Shown: positions 9,863-20,486, counted from the stretch's first letter. The stretch: 64,000 bases of DNA from Ornithodoros turicata (GCF_037126465.1 NC_088204.1:69005807-69069806), one strand, 5' to 3'. The notes: generated by a model from the sequence alone, not told the origin. Translations and numbers: made by a program.

Positions 9863-11477
9863 TACGGCTAAATCGCCACTGAATTTTTTCTTCGCAGCTC
9901 ACGCGACGTTTATACACATGCTTCAGCTGTGCCGCTGTACGTCACTCGTCACGTGAGCGGAGTAGTATACATCATGACGTCCTCTCTTTCTGCGATGCGC
10001 TCTTTTCACAAGGAGAATAGTTTTTAACAATGTAGGTTACCAACGCTCATCGTTCTTTCGCAGGAACTCATTTTATTCGCTGGAGAACATTCTGCACCGA
10101 AAAACAAAACAAATAAAAAATAAAAAATGGGGGTCACGTCAGTGCTGGTTTTAAAGGCCTAGGGGCACTACATAATGGGTTTAACAACAAAGATAACAGA
10201 AACAGACACGGAAATAAATGGGAAAAAATCAACCACAACAGAAAAAAAAACACAATGAAGTAAATATATATAATTAACAAAACCATAACAAGAAATGATC
10301 ACTTCGATAAACGAGCATTCCAGAAATATAAAACCTGCTTTGCAAAAAGGTGTCATGAAAGGAAAGAAAAAAGTGATCAAGCGAATAGTGTTGCGTTGGT
10401 GAAGGAAAAGAAATGAATAGAATAGAAGGAAATTCTGAGAGTTAGGGTATATGCTGTATGATTTTACGTACTCAGAAACGGTGCGTTGAAACGAAGCATT
10501 ATCGGCTATCTGCTTTCGCTTTTCTGTTCTTTTTTCTTTTTTTTTTACTTGAGGTGAGGCAAAAGCGTAAATTGCGTTTCAGGTAACTAGAGATTGATTT
10601 ATATGGTATTACGTATGTGATCGTGGCATGATAGGTCCGGTGTAAGATGGGTATCATGATGTTTGTAGCTATCTTCTCTTGTTAGTTCAATTGATCCAAA
10701 AGTGTACACGTGGTTTATGCAGTCGGGTGATCTAATGATATTACCTTACTTTTGGACGTTTAAGTCGTTTTGAAGTATGGAGTGATCTACTTTGTTAGTT
10801 ATATAGACCTGTATATGACACAGTCGTCTGCAAACAAGCGCTTACGGCTTAGAACTTATTAGTTCAGGAGCCACTAATATATATTCGAGAGAGTAATGAA
10901 CCCAATATTGCCAATATGGAACCAGTATGGACCCGATATACTATTGCAGATGCCTACTATAATATTCAGAATGCGAATAAAATGTAACAACAGAGGCCAA
11001 AACTATGTTTACTATGCCTGAACATACGACAAAACCAGGCTGGCGACGTGTGCGGGCAGTTGTCGCGATAATCGTAGTCTTTTCCGCCAATCATGCGCAT
11101 AGAAGATGCGGTTCAACATTTTTCATGTATTCTGAACAAAAAAAAGAAGAAGAACAAAAACGGGGTTCGACCTATATTCAGGTTGATACGTTATTTTCGA
11201 TAACATGGTGTGATCAAATAAAAACGAAAAAACATGTATTTCCTAAGTCCTTCGCAGGACTTCCCAGCACTTAGACTTCGCACTCTATGAAACAGCTATG
11301 TATCAAGGCATAGGTTCAGATTCTGTTGCTGGTACTTCTTCCTAGAAGGACACCGGCTGGTTTCCCGAATGATTCACGACTGAATCGTGTCGGATCTTTC
11401 ACTGTCTCGGATATTATGGAGTTATCTTCATCTGACAAGCCAAAGCAGCTGCAGCAGCAAATAAAGCAGTTGATTAA
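9863..11477. other. No gene seen
   Basis: AT-rich, with A-rich and T-rich runs near 10090-10120 and 10520. Short open frames show no domain. If locus C is one gene, this belongs to its intron 1. Confidence 0.35.
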
Positions 11478-11576
11478 CTTCTCTATATTCTTATTCTTCG
11501 CTGGAGAGCTCTGTTGAGGCTTGTCTGCATATCCGGTGACGAGGCAAATTACTAGGGCCACCAGCTTGAAATACAT
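11478..11576 (-). pseudogene. Lipocalin exon-1 copy (locus C)
   Basis: The minus strand starts MYFKLVALVICLVTGYADK, a signal peptide almost identical to exon 1 of lipocalin gene A (MYFKLVVLAICVV). The 5' leader also aligns (CCGTTCTCAAG just upstream). In gene A, exon 1 ends at a donor GAG|GTAACA. The equivalent site here is AAG|TTAATC, so the donor is lost and the frame simply reads on into intron-equivalent sequence as far as 11316. The conserved Trp before the junction is also gone. It probably belongs with the exon 2+3 remnant at 531-284 on the same strand. The encoded peptide could still be a secreted 102-residue product, but the alignment suggests the tail is former intron. Confidence 0.65.
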
Positions 11577-11982
11577 CGCTGCCCTTGAGAACGGCGTTGC
11601 TATCCGGGCAGGTGATTGGCGCAATGTATACTGCGTTTCGAGATGTAAAGGTTAACAGTAATGATGATGGCGCTTTACTGGAAGTGCATAATTAAATTGC
11701 AGTACTCTGTGAGAATACCAGTTGGTGCCATTCAAGAAGGAAGCTTACATAATAGGGCATAGGGCATCCTTGGGGATGCGTTTTCGTGTGGTCTGCACCA
11801 GGTTTCACACTACAACCACTGTAATGGCGGGTGCTTTAGATCATTTATGAATGTGCCAGGTTGAGTGCCCGACCTGGCACATTCACACCCGACCACATAA
11901 TGGCGCCCCTGTTCACCTGGCGCCCATGGCACCTGTCCACACCTGCCACACCCTAGATACGCCACTGCTTCCAGGTACGTTT
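11577..11982. other. No gene seen; unclassified repeat at 11860-11965
   Basis: GC-rich phrases such as GTGCCAGGT and GGCGCCC around 11860-11965 look like an interspersed repeat that abuts and cuts off the 3' end of the minus-strand LINE. Confidence 0.3.
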
Positions 11983-12943
11983 GGGTGACGCTACATCATC
12001 AACTCAGATCAACTACTCAGATTCAAAGGCTGCTCTTCAATGTATAGCCAACATGGGAATACGTGGATCGCTCGCCCCAGTTGTCACTGATATCCTCCAT
12101 CAGGTTCAGCGTCTAAGCGATCACGGTCATCATATATCCCTGCAGTGGGTCCCGGGTCACTGTGGTTTGAGCGGAAACGAAGAAGCCGACAGAGCGGCAA
12201 CGGCTGCCCAACAGTCTCGGACTGTTGTACCAACGGTGTTATCAAGAGGAGACAGGAGATCACTTCTGAATGAGCTCATCCAGCCACTAGCTCGCCAGCA
12301 GTGGAGTCGGGACATCACTGACAGGTCTCTCATGTATTCGGTGGATCCCACTACGTCCTTCTCAGTTCCTGACCGTTTACCACGCCATTTTACGTCCCTC
12401 CTGCACAGGCTTTGTCTCAGCTTTGCCTTCACTCCCCAATTCAAGTGCCGAATCATATACTGTGACAGCTGCCTATGCTCCAAATGTGGCGTTGTAGCGA
12501 ACATTGAGCACGTCCTAATAGAATGTAAGCTCTACGAAACGGAGAGGCGGCAACTCTGTGCTCAGCTGAGTGGTGCTAGCCGACAGACGTTCAACCTGGC
12601 TGCAATTCTTGGCCCATGTCAGAGCCATGTCCAACACCGTCGAGGACTTCTGATGTTCTTGGAGTTCCTCTTGGCTACCGGCTTTCTCCAGACGCTGTAG
12701 GGTCCTCCCCTGCATCTCAAGGACCATTGGCGCTCCTTTCATGTGGCGCTTCCTTTTGTGCGACGTATAGCGTTGCGCAACCAGAGGACGGGAGTTCGAC
12801 ATAACTTCACAAAACTTCATTTTCATATTTCACATCGCATGCTTCTCGTGTAATGGGGTAGGGTACTGCTCTCAAGCGGTGAATCACCCCAGGCCATAGT
12901 CATGATTTTGTTGTTGTTGTTGTTGTTGTTGGGTGACGCTAGA
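11983..12943 (+). mobile_element. 5'-truncated LINE (RNase H + 3' UTR) with target duplication
   Basis: TTGGGTGACGCTA occurs at 11981-11993 and again at 12929-12941, bracketing about 937 bp that end in (TTG)n. The insert is a plus-strand LINE end, and the flanking sequence is a minus-strand LINE of related type. Removing the insert rejoins the minus-strand frame (TFSSVTQ then TYLEA). Confidence 0.75.
11994..12700 (+). pseudogene. LINE ORF2 RNase H domain, C-terminal part
   Basis: About 235 residues of uninterrupted frame. RNase H motifs are visible: YSDSKAALQC near the start (catalytic Asp), then WVPGHCGLSGNEEADRAA (catalytic Asp/His region). A cysteine/histidine tail (CSKCGVVANIEHVLIEC) follows, typical of I/jockey-type LINE ORF2 C-termini. 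The element has no reverse transcriptase, so it is a dead 5'-truncated copy. Near-identical C-terminal sequence occurs at 25778-26157 (minus), and related 3' ends at 39821-39919 and 45875-45940. Confidence 0.8.
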
Positions 12944-13059
12944 GAAGGTTGGGAGACCAAGCGCAGTTTTTATTCCGGCGCGATGAAGGCGCTCAAGGGC
13001 CTGCCATTGTGTAGGCGCGAGGTCTACGTATGGCGCCACGTAGAGAATGCGTGACAAGA

Positions 13060-14430
13060 TCAGGGCTTTGTGAAGGGTGAGCAATGACCGCGCATTGCAG
13101 CCCCATGATTTACCGCTGATTCTGCGTAGCAGGTTGAGCTTTTCTTTCCCTTGCAGATAGTCTCGTGCACTTGCTTAGACCAGCGCAGTGTGCTATCGAT
13201 GGTGACACCAACATATTTACATGACGCGCATCTTGGGATGGGAGTGTTGTTAATGCTGAGGCTTGGGAAGTCTTTGGCCACGTACTTTCCACGGGGAATG
13301 CAGACCATGCATTTTGACTTCTCTGGCGACGCTTCCAGCCCTCTCGCAAGCAGCGCTGCATTGAGCCCGTTCAAGGCAATATCAGCTGTGTCACGAACTT
13401 TCTCCTTGTCCGTTCCCACAATGCGGAGGCAGATGTCGTCCGCGTAGATGGTGAGATGAAGGGCGTTCGGTGTAGGGCGGATTCCTCGGTGAACCCCTGC
13501 CATGATTAAGTTGAATAGTATAGGTGATAGAACACTGCCTTGTGGGACTCCTCGCTCAAACTTCTTCACAGAGCTAACACACCTGCGGACGGAGACGTCA
13601 AACGTTCTGTTGGACAGAAAGTCACATAGGTATCCCAGAAGGCGGCCAGTGACTCGAGCTGCTTCGAGCGCAGCGAAACATGCCGAGTGCGTTACCGAGT
13701 CGTATGCCTTCTTCACGTCAATGAAGAAAGCGAGAGCCAACTCATTGGACTCTCTCGCTTGCTTCAGGCTAGTAGCCACTTCAGCGATTGCGTCATACGC
13801 GCTCCAGCCCTTCCGGAATGCCGTAATGTGATCTGGGAAGCAATCGCCTCGCTCCAAGACCCAAGCCAGCCTTTTGTGAATTATACGCTCCAATAATTTG
13901 CCAACGCACGAGGTTAGAGCAATGGGACGGTAGGAGGACAGTTGGCTCGGTGGCCTCCCTGGCTTTAGGACGGGTATTACTCGAGCATGTTTCCAATCAG
14001 ATGGGATGCATCCAGAGGTCCAGACGTTGTTATATAGTTGGAGCAGAGCGTCGAGTTGGTCATTGCCTAGGTTCTTGAGGGCCTGGTTAGGGATCCCGTC
14101 CGGGCCAACTGCACTGCGCCGCTTTAAGCCTTGGATGGCGGACTTCAGCTCGGACATCGTGTGGTCGTCGTCCGCCGGGGAATCATTTGCTCCAGTGTGG
14201 CTAGGAAAAAGGCGTTGGGTACTGCAACTTGCGACGCGAGCTAGATCACTGGCATAGTCTTCGGCTATGTTCTTGGGCTCCCCGTTTGACGCTACCGATA
14301 ACGTGACAAGCGGGTCGACAGGCTCGGGAAGGCTTTCGATCGCTCGCAGGGTATACCAAACCTTCGTTGTTGGAGTGTGGGCATTGAGGGACCCGCTGGA
14401 CTGTCTCCATTGGGTCCGCCTTAACTTCAA
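13060..14430 (-). pseudogene. LINE reverse transcriptase
   Basis: A 456-residue frame holds a nearly complete reverse transcriptase palm: RVIPVLKPGRPPSQLSSYRP (about 150-169), FFIDVKKAYDSV (about 235-246, first catalytic Asp), GVPQGSVLSPILFN (294-307) and YADD (329-332). A frameshift near residue 430 moves the thumb into another frame (LTLHKALILSRILYVAPYVD, about 13080-13025). The upstream endonuclease is missing and the downstream RNase H has been displaced, so the copy cannot be autonomous. Upstream of the first Met (14430-14668) the linker to the endonuclease can still be read, with stops. Confidence 0.85.
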
Positions 14431-14667
14431 GGTATACCTTCTATGGGCAGCACAGACACGCCTGTAAGCGACCTAGTCGCCCTGAAGGCCGGTTCTCAGA
14501 GCTCGTCGCTGTGCTCGTCGTCGCGCAGCACGGAGGTTGAGGTATCGGAGGTCAGGGGGCAGGCATACTGGCCAGGTAGGATACTGCTTTTAAGCTATTA
14601 GCCAATGACGCCTTTACAGAGTCGAGCAAGGTATCTGCCGTAGAGCCGACCAGTCCTTCCCTGAACT

Positions 14668-15648
14668 TCACCCAGTTGGTAATAGTCTTCGTTTTCCTGG
14701 GGCCGTTACGCCTTCTTCCGCCTTCGCCTCTCGGTAGCTGCTATTGGAGCGAGAGCGTTCCCTTGCGATGTGTCGTTGCAACTTTAGGGATGGGCAGTCC
14801 CTTGATGTGGCGACATGACGTCCTTTGCAGTTTATGCAAGTGGGTTCAGATTCAGGGCACATCGGGCTCTCGTGGGAGGATCCGCAGTTGTTGCACTGAA
14901 CCGTGCGCGGTAGGTACTCACGAACTTGCATGGTCAGGAGGTGAAAGCTGACACGCTTAGGAGGTTTCGGCCCAAGGAACGTTAGCCTCACCGCACCAGC
15001 GTCCCGTCTTATTCTTCTGGCTGCTATTAGAGGAGGGTCGGACTTAATGGCCTCCATAATTTGGCTGTCGGAGATGGAGGTATCAACTCCCAAAAGGACG
15101 CCATAGCATGAGTTGAACGGGCGGGGCTCATAGGCACGGACAGGAATGGAACATATGCGATTCAGCTGCAGGAGGGCTAATTTCGCAGCAGGGGCAACAA
15201 CATCTACCGCTATAATGTTCTTAGCGTGATTCGGCCGAATCTCCTTAATTCTCCCGGGGAGCTCAGAAGTGAGGAATTGCGAGAGCTTTAAGTGGTTGAG
15301 CTTAGCTAGATTCGATTCCCGCTCCAGTGGCGCGAAGATGACTGTGGCTCCCTCGAGCGAGGTGATGCGTTCGATGTTGCGCTTGCTTGCCTTTCGAGCC
15401 CGTTTGACAACGTCTTTGAAAGGTTGATCCTCATCGGACGACTCGAGAGTGGAGTGGTCGCTTGAAGAGGCACCTCTCTTGACAGTGTGGCTGCTCGCGG
15501 GAGAGCCAGGTTCGGAGCTGTTCGCCTCTTCAGTAGAGGAATCCATCGGGCCCGCACAAAGGGCTCGCCGGGGAGCGGGCAGCTCGCCCGAGTCCAGTGC
15601 GCAGCGTCGGCTTGCAATATAGAGGATACCCGAAATAACCCCTGACAA
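14668..15648 (-). CDS. LINE ORF1 (gag-like zinc-knuckle protein)
   Basis: A 326-residue frame, more plausibly starting at the internal MDSSTEEANSS. It has an acidic/Ser-rich N-terminus, a basic stretch (VKRARKASKRN), a middle domain of LINE ORF1 type, and two zinc knuckles: CNNCGSSHESPMC and CINCKGRHVATSRDC. This is the usual nucleic-acid-binding ORF1 of I/jockey-like elements, which coats the element RNA. The C-terminus (APGKRRLLPTG) reads into the deletion junction with the endonuclease linker, so its last residues are not native. The frame itself is open, so the deletion may be fairly recent. Confidence 0.8.
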   Translation of the reverse strand: MSGVISGILYIASRRCALDSGELPAPRRALCAGPMDSSTEEANSSEPGSPASSHTVKRGASSSDHSTLESSDEDQPFKDVVKRARKASKRNIERITSLEGATVIFAPLERESNLAKLNHLKLSQFLTSELPGRIKEIRPNHAKNIIAVDVVAPAAKLALLQLNRICSIPVRAYEPRPFNSCYGVLLGVDTSISDSQIMEAIKSDPPLIAARRIRRDAGAVRLTFLGPKPPKRVSFHLLTMQVREYLPRTVQCNNCGSSHESPMCPESEPTCINCKGRHVATSRDCPSLKLQRHIARERSRSNSSYREAKAEEGVTAPGKRRLLPTG

Positions 15649-15700
15649 TAGCTATGAGTAATTCGCAGGAATCAGGAGCAGCAAAATCGTACGTCCGCAC

Positions 15701-16247
15701 CTGTTAAAACAGAACTTCACCACATAGCACGCTCCTAGCCAACCATCATTTCGAATGATATCATTCTGTGTCTTGATTTGTTCAAAACAGGGGGGAGGCG
15801 CCTATCTGGGACAAGATAATCTGTGCCAGATAGGCGCCTCCTCCCATTTTCAAATAATCAATATACAGAATGATATAATTCGGAATGATGGTTGGCTAGG
15901 AGCGTGCTATGCGGTGAAGTTCTGTTTTTTTTTTTTTGATTGCGTGTTAGCGCCGCGAAGCAACTGTGGCTATGAGCGACGTACAGATGTGGACAGACGG
16001 AGAGAGGACAGCAGGAAGGAGTGGGGGACAGGGGGATTAGTATACGTCCTGGGCCGACTTCAGGGGGAACTGTGCCGACATTCGTCTGGAAAGTCTTCGG
16101 AAAACCCAGGGAAAACCTCAGACAGCACAGCCGGCGGTAGGATTCGAACCCACCACCTCCCAGTCTACAGCACGACCTTGGTTATCACCAACGAGCGGAC
16201 GCCTTAGCCCACTCGACCATGCCGCTGGTAAAGTTCTGTTTTAACAG
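15701..16247. mobile_element. Foldback MITE family 'F', copy 1, split by a SINE
   Basis: The left arm begins CTGTTAAAACAGAACTTCAC; the right arm ends with its inverse (GTTCTGTTTTAACAG at 16247). The arms are nearly continuous palindromes through CATAGCACGCTCC/GAGCGTGCTATG, CCAACCATCAT/ATGATGGTTGG and a central GGCGCCT hairpin. Without the SINE the element would be about 230 bp. Related copies are at 22710, 35921, 36315 and 39365. Confidence 0.85.
15917..16242 (-). mobile_element. tRNA-derived SINE family 1, full length
   Basis: AAGTTCTGTTTT at 15917-15928 and 16231-16242 is a 12-bp target duplication. On the minus strand the insert starts with a tRNA-like head: A-box-like TGGTCGAGTGGGCTAAGGC, B box GGTTCGAATCC. 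A unique body follows (core ATGTCGGCACAGTTCCCC, AAGTCGGCCCAGGACG), then a poly(A) tail. It would be transcribed by RNA polymerase III and mobilised by a LINE. Partial copies are at 30843-30912 and 36121-36262. Confidence 0.85.
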
Positions 16248-16915
16248 TGTACGACATAGAGTGAAAGGTTCAATGAACTTTTCCTAACGGCAGTAAGCAA
16301 TTAAATGAACATGTCCAGTGTTCCTCTCATAGCATGAAGTCGTCTAAGGAACAGGCAGCGTTTTGACATGGCCTTTAAGATCATACGGGGCACCTTGCAC
16401 GCCTGGCTAGCCTATTAGATTAAAGGCCAAATGTTGCATGGGAGACAATTCACAAACATGGAGTACACTTGACGGAAGCGCAGAAAGAAGTGCAGGGTTC
16501 GCCTTCAAGAAAATGCCCAACAGGATGTTGATTCTACAAAAGGAACGAATGAAGCTTTAGGGAGGACTCAAGCAAGGAAACCTGGTAACATTGGACTAAC
16601 GCAACGACACATGCCAGATTTTTCTAACCGCACATACGGAGTTGTGGGGGCAAACTGAAAGAAGTAGTAGGAGGAGGTGTCGTAGGAGACCGGTGTCCAC
16701 TACGTTCCATAGGTGTCTGGTTCGAACCCCACATCGTCTGGGCCCTTCGCGTATTTTTTCCCGCGCGGCACGTGTGCGGTGGATTGTCCGTGCGCTTATC
16801 GGCGGGGGGAGGGCTTCGTGCGCGCTTACCCTCTCACATTTTTCAGCCTGGGCCAACTTCTTTCGCCTTTTTTCTATCTCTGCCGTCTTGAATCGCAAGT
16901 TTTTTCCCAACACAA
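16248..16915. other. No gene seen
   Basis: Mixed sequence. 16700-16740 contains GGTTCGAACCCC, a B-box-like motif, but no A box at tRNA spacing. 16780-16870 shares phrases (CGTGCGCTTA, GGGCCAACTTCTTT) with the tandem repeats at 17420-17760. Confidence 0.3.
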
Positions 16916-17165
16916 CAGGTGTGAAGTAGGCGGTTTACATGCAAACATAGACATGCGAAGGATAGCCATACACAAAAGTACAAGCGAAAATATATTTATT
17001 AAAGTCAATAGTGTAGGAAAGTATGTTGTGACTCTCTGTGCAGGTGAAAAACCCAGCCAAAAGAACCTGAGGTAGAAGAAACACAATACGATACACGTAA
17101 CAAAGGCTATACTTATAACAGGTATGATGCAATAGCATTGAAGGGGTATCACACATCATACACAA
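16916..17165. repeat. Repeat unit shared with 17770-18155
   Basis: GCGGTTTACATGCAAACATA, AAACCCAGCCAAAAG and GAAGAAACACAATAC are shared, in the same order and strand, with 17770-17940, showing a local duplication. Confidence 0.65.
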
Positions 17166-17419
17166 TATTTTTGATTAATTGTAATCACGCAAGTTTTCAA
17201 TTAAGCAGAACTAAAATGGTACAGCACATTTAATCAACGAATATACTTTTAATCAACATGATTGCAATCAAAATTACAAGTTTTATTATAAAAGGTCTCA
17301 CATTATTATACGTGAGCACCATAGTGGCGTTTTAATTACAAAGTTCTGATAGATGTACGTAACTTTAAGAACAATAGCTAAGTTGGGTTGTCCATTCGTT
17401 TACCGACGCGCCTTTTTCA

Positions 17420-17770
17420 CCCTGTGCCGACTTCTTTGGCGATGTTTTTTTTTAGCGCGCGGTGGGTGGTGCGCAGGTGAGGGTCTGTCCGGGTGCTTAC
17501 CAGCGGACCGAAGCGGACCGACTTCGTTCGCATTTGTTTCAGGTGGCGCGTGGGCACTTTACATGCAAGTAGAGGCATGCACACTGACAACACCCGGACC
17601 GACTTCTTTGCCGATTTTTCACACTGGGCCGACTTCGTTCGCAATTTTTTAACGCGGCGTGTGAGTGGTTTACATGCAAGTAGGGACATGACGCCGTCAC
17701 ACCTGGGCCGACTTCTTTGGCAATTTTTCCTCCTGGGTCGATTTCATTCGTAATTTTTCCGCTACAACAG
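17420..17770. repeat. Degenerate tandem repeat, period about 110 bp
   Basis: GACCGACTTCGTTCGCA recurs at about 17518, 17630 and 17740, alternating with GCCGACTTCTTTGGC-type units and TTTACATGCAAGTAG. About three units are visible. Apparent open frames here are repeat artefacts. Confidence 0.7.
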
Positions 17771-17892
17771 TTGCGCGGTGGACGGTTTACATACAAGTAT
17801 AGATATGCAAACGATAACCATATACAAAATACAAATGAAATTTATTAAAGCCAAATAGGGGCACGAATTATGTTGTAACTCTGCGTGAAGGA

Positions 17893-18160
17893 GAAAAACC
17901 CAGCCAAAAAAGATGAAACGGAAGAAACACAATACACATAATAAAGAATATGGGAAGCTAAGTTGAATATTCCAACACGACACAATTAATTTCTTATAAT
18001 GTGAATAGCACACATGCATGCGTGAAGAAGGAAAACTCAACCAAAAGATGAAACGGAAGAAACACAATACACATATTAAAGAATATGGGAGGCTAAGTTG
18101 ATTATTCCAACACGACACAATTCATCAATTTCTTATGACGTGAATAGCACACATGCAAGG
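17893..18160. repeat. Two 135-bp tandem units
   Basis: AGATGAAACGGAAGAAACAC starts at 17911 and again at 18046. The units are nearly identical through AATATTCCAACACGACACAA and GAATAGCACACATGC. Confidence 0.85.
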
Positions 18161-18600
18161 AACTAACATGAAACACAATCATCAGATAATAGAGAGCCAA
18201 ACCCATCACGTAAACAAGAGATACATAGAGGAAAATAATTGAAAAACAATCTATCAAAACGAAAAAGATGACGAATTTAATACAGCGACTAGCACAGAGC
18301 TAACGCTGAATAGCAGAGAAACACTCTAGACGGCGCATCATCCACACGTAAACGATAGATACGTGCAAGGAAATAATGAGAAACACGATCAACAGCTAAT
18401 AGAGAGCCAAACCAATGCACCATTCAGCATGCAAACAACAGGTACACAAAGGAAAAAATAATTGAAACACAATCTATCAAAACGATAAACATGCACGGAT
18501 GAATAGCAGAGAAACACTCTAAACAGCGCATCTGCCAACTTGCAAACAACTGACTAGAAATTGATAGCAAAACAAGCTATCAAACAAGAAACATTACAAA
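18161..18600. repeat. Imperfect tandem repeat, period about 200 bp
   Basis: GCTAATAGAGAGCCAAACC, GAAAATAATTGAA, CAATCTATCAAAACGA and GAATAGCAGAGAAACACTCTA each occur twice in the same order. No coding potential. Confidence 0.65.
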
Positions 18601-18625
18601 TTTAATAAATTGAAATGGAGGTAAT

Positions 18626-19290
18626 CTATCTTTTTGAACTATCATAAAATCATCCTTGCGACCTAATCTAGTCGAACTATATACAATTTTCACCCTACTC
18701 AGGCACTATAAACATTACCTTGACAATCCAACATTACACTATCATACATGACATTATCCAACACACACCGTACAGTCAAGCTTTACACACGACAGCCAAT
18801 ATTTGCTACTTGAGCATGGTGGGGGTCACTCTATCCCTCCCTCTATACAGTCCAAAAGAAAGAAATGGAACGTCCTTTTTCAATCTATAGGGCAGGGAAC
18901 TCTCTCCATTTCACATTCTTTCCTCCAAGTGGAAATATTTTTAGGACTGGTGCACAGAGGCAAAATGTTTTATTGATCAACTATCGCAAATAGATGTTAG
19001 CATTATTCGATTCTCAAGAACACCATAAGAATTCTATCAAAAACAAACAATAGCAAGAAAAAATCTAGGAATAGACATCAATATCAGTGCAAACTGGTTT
19101 TAGACAAACATTATCTAAGCAAGCGAGAAATATCATCTGCGGAAACAATACTCAATCAAAACGAGAAATATTGCATTTAATGTATTTCAGATCAGACACA
19201 ACTATCATACATACATTGTTCTCAACTCACAAAATATCAATCGAGTGAACATCTGAAGCAACGAGAGAAACTCAAGTTTATTCACTTGTA
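18626..19290. repeat. Left arm of a large inverted repeat
   Basis: Its reverse complement matches 21190-21845 along its whole length: GCATGGTGGGGGTCACTCT here pairs with AGAGTGACCCCCACCATGC there, and the outer ends are TATCTTTTTGAA and TTCAAAAAGATA. The arms are about 660 bp and diverged by substitutions and small indels. The loop is 1.9 kb. Confidence 0.85.
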
Positions 19291-19292
19291 AT

Positions 19293-20204
19293 AGGAAAAT
19301 TTATTAACGGTAACAAATACACATACCCGAACACCCGAAGCACAACATACAACAAACAGTTACAAGTATAGAGGCAATATTATGTACAATCGCTTCACAA
19401 ACTATTTACACACAACAACTTGAGTCAACTTCCCGTGAGGCAATGACAATAATTAAAAATGTACAAGTTATGTCTACAGTCTATGTACACTCATTCCGGT
19501 GAGTATTTACATATGGAAGAAAGATGAAGAAACATGACAATGATGGCGGTGCGACAAATGAAATTCATGGAGGGAAGCCAACGATGCTCACAGCCCCTCG
19601 CCTCACAATAAGGGAAGGATGATGTCGCCACCTGCGTGTGAACTCAGCCTCTCCAATAGCGAAAAGTTCTCGCTGGAGTTCGCTCGTCAGAAGTACATGC
19701 ACGGTCCTCACCAATACAAAAAGGGGGGTGCTGCGTTGACGGCGAGCTACAGCTCTGCAACGAGCCTGCCATAGCACGACCGTCCCACATGCTGTTAACA
19801 GTACACTCAGACAGTGTGCGCGCCTTTGGTGAAACTGCACTGGGCAACATATATTTGTCGAACGCCTGACCAGATGCCAGAACGTACGCGCAACGTGACA
19901 ATCGAAGAGAACATGCATGTTAGACTCACGCTGGTTGCAGTAAGGACACGTGTCGGTAGAGGGGATGCCCCACGAACTGAGGCGATCACGCGTAGGCTGG
20001 GTACCCCAAGCAAATGACCACAGAACATCACGGAGTGGTCCTGGCAGCCAAACACATACAGTTGTCGTCCACGAGACGGCCGACGCCTGATCAACCCGCC
20101 TTCGGTAGCTGTCACCCGTTGCACTCTGCAGAAGCACTTTCGCCATCATAGAAGGCGAATAGGATGCGAGGGAGGAGGCAGAAACAAGAGCTGTCATCTG
20201 GTCT
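19293..20204 (-). pseudogene. LINE 3' end with zf-RVT domain
   Basis: The minus-strand frame of about 210 residues carries the 'zinc-binding in reverse transcriptase' block of L1/Tx1-type and related LINEs: VLWSFAWGTQPTRDRLSSWG, then CPYCNQRESNMHVLFDC and a following Trp. After the stop at 19565 comes a 3' UTR ending in AATAAA at about 19300. Everything upstream (endonuclease, RT) is absent, so it is a 5'-truncated insertion. It lies in the loop of the inverted repeat and cuts short the ORF at 20205-20486. Confidence 0.75.
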
Positions 20205-20486
20205 AGTATATTTCAATTCTTCGTTAGCAAACCTCAAAAACTCCACCATCAATCCCAGCAGCCCTTCCGATGTTGACGTACAAATATTTTTATAACTATT
20301 GTAGATTCGGCATACAAGCTCTTGCACCCTCAATTCCGTAATTTGAACCATATCTCCGAATACGACCATATCGAAGACGTATTGAAATATTGTGATAATA
20401 GAATCATTTCGCCGATCTTCTTTTTCGAAGCAGCTTTTGATCATGTCCTCCCATGACCTATGGTAACGAGTACAAAATCCATCCAT
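20205..20486 (-). CDS. Unidentified ORF in the inverted-repeat loop (truncated)
   Basis: From the Met at 20486 the minus strand encodes about 94 residues before the sequence passes into the LINE end, after which the frame continues as LINE sequence. The protein looks like a real helical polypeptide: MDGFCTRYHRSWEDMIKSCF near the start, then alternating hydrophobic blocks (FQYVFDMVVF, ELRVQELVCRIYNSY). There are four Cys and no zinc-finger spacing. It is AT-rich in codon choice, like the flanking arms. I do not recognise a family. It could be the remnant of a gene carried by the inverted-repeat structure, or an exon. The amino-acid make-up argues against chance, but only moderately. Confidence 0.35.

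Larger units (their letters stand above)
12944..15648 (-). mobile_element. I/jockey-like LINE, endonuclease deleted
   Basis: Minus-strand non-LTR element with ORF1 (15648-14668) and reverse transcriptase (14430-13060). Where an APE endonuclease of about 230 residues should lie there are only about 240 bp. The frame passes from ORF1 straight into the linker ITNWVKFREGL, which normally follows the endonuclease, at about 14695. A frameshift lies near 13080, and the 3' part is interrupted by the plus-strand insert at 11994-12930, then truncated at about 11965. Confidence 0.75.

Noticed and set aside
12157..12504. 115-codon minus-strand frame
   Set aside because: Shadow of the plus-strand RNase H domain.
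16700..16740. B-box-like GGTTCGAACCCC, possible tRNA or SINE
   Set aside because: No A box or cloverleaf at the right distance.
16916..18118. Several 75-118-codon hydrophobic open frames on the minus strand
   Set aside because: They lie in AT-rich local tandem repeats, repeat with the repeat unit, and have no homology or splice signals.
20112..20204. C-terminal part of a 124-codon frame
   Set aside because: It is the LINE end read in another frame; only 20205-20486 is considered as possible coding sequence.
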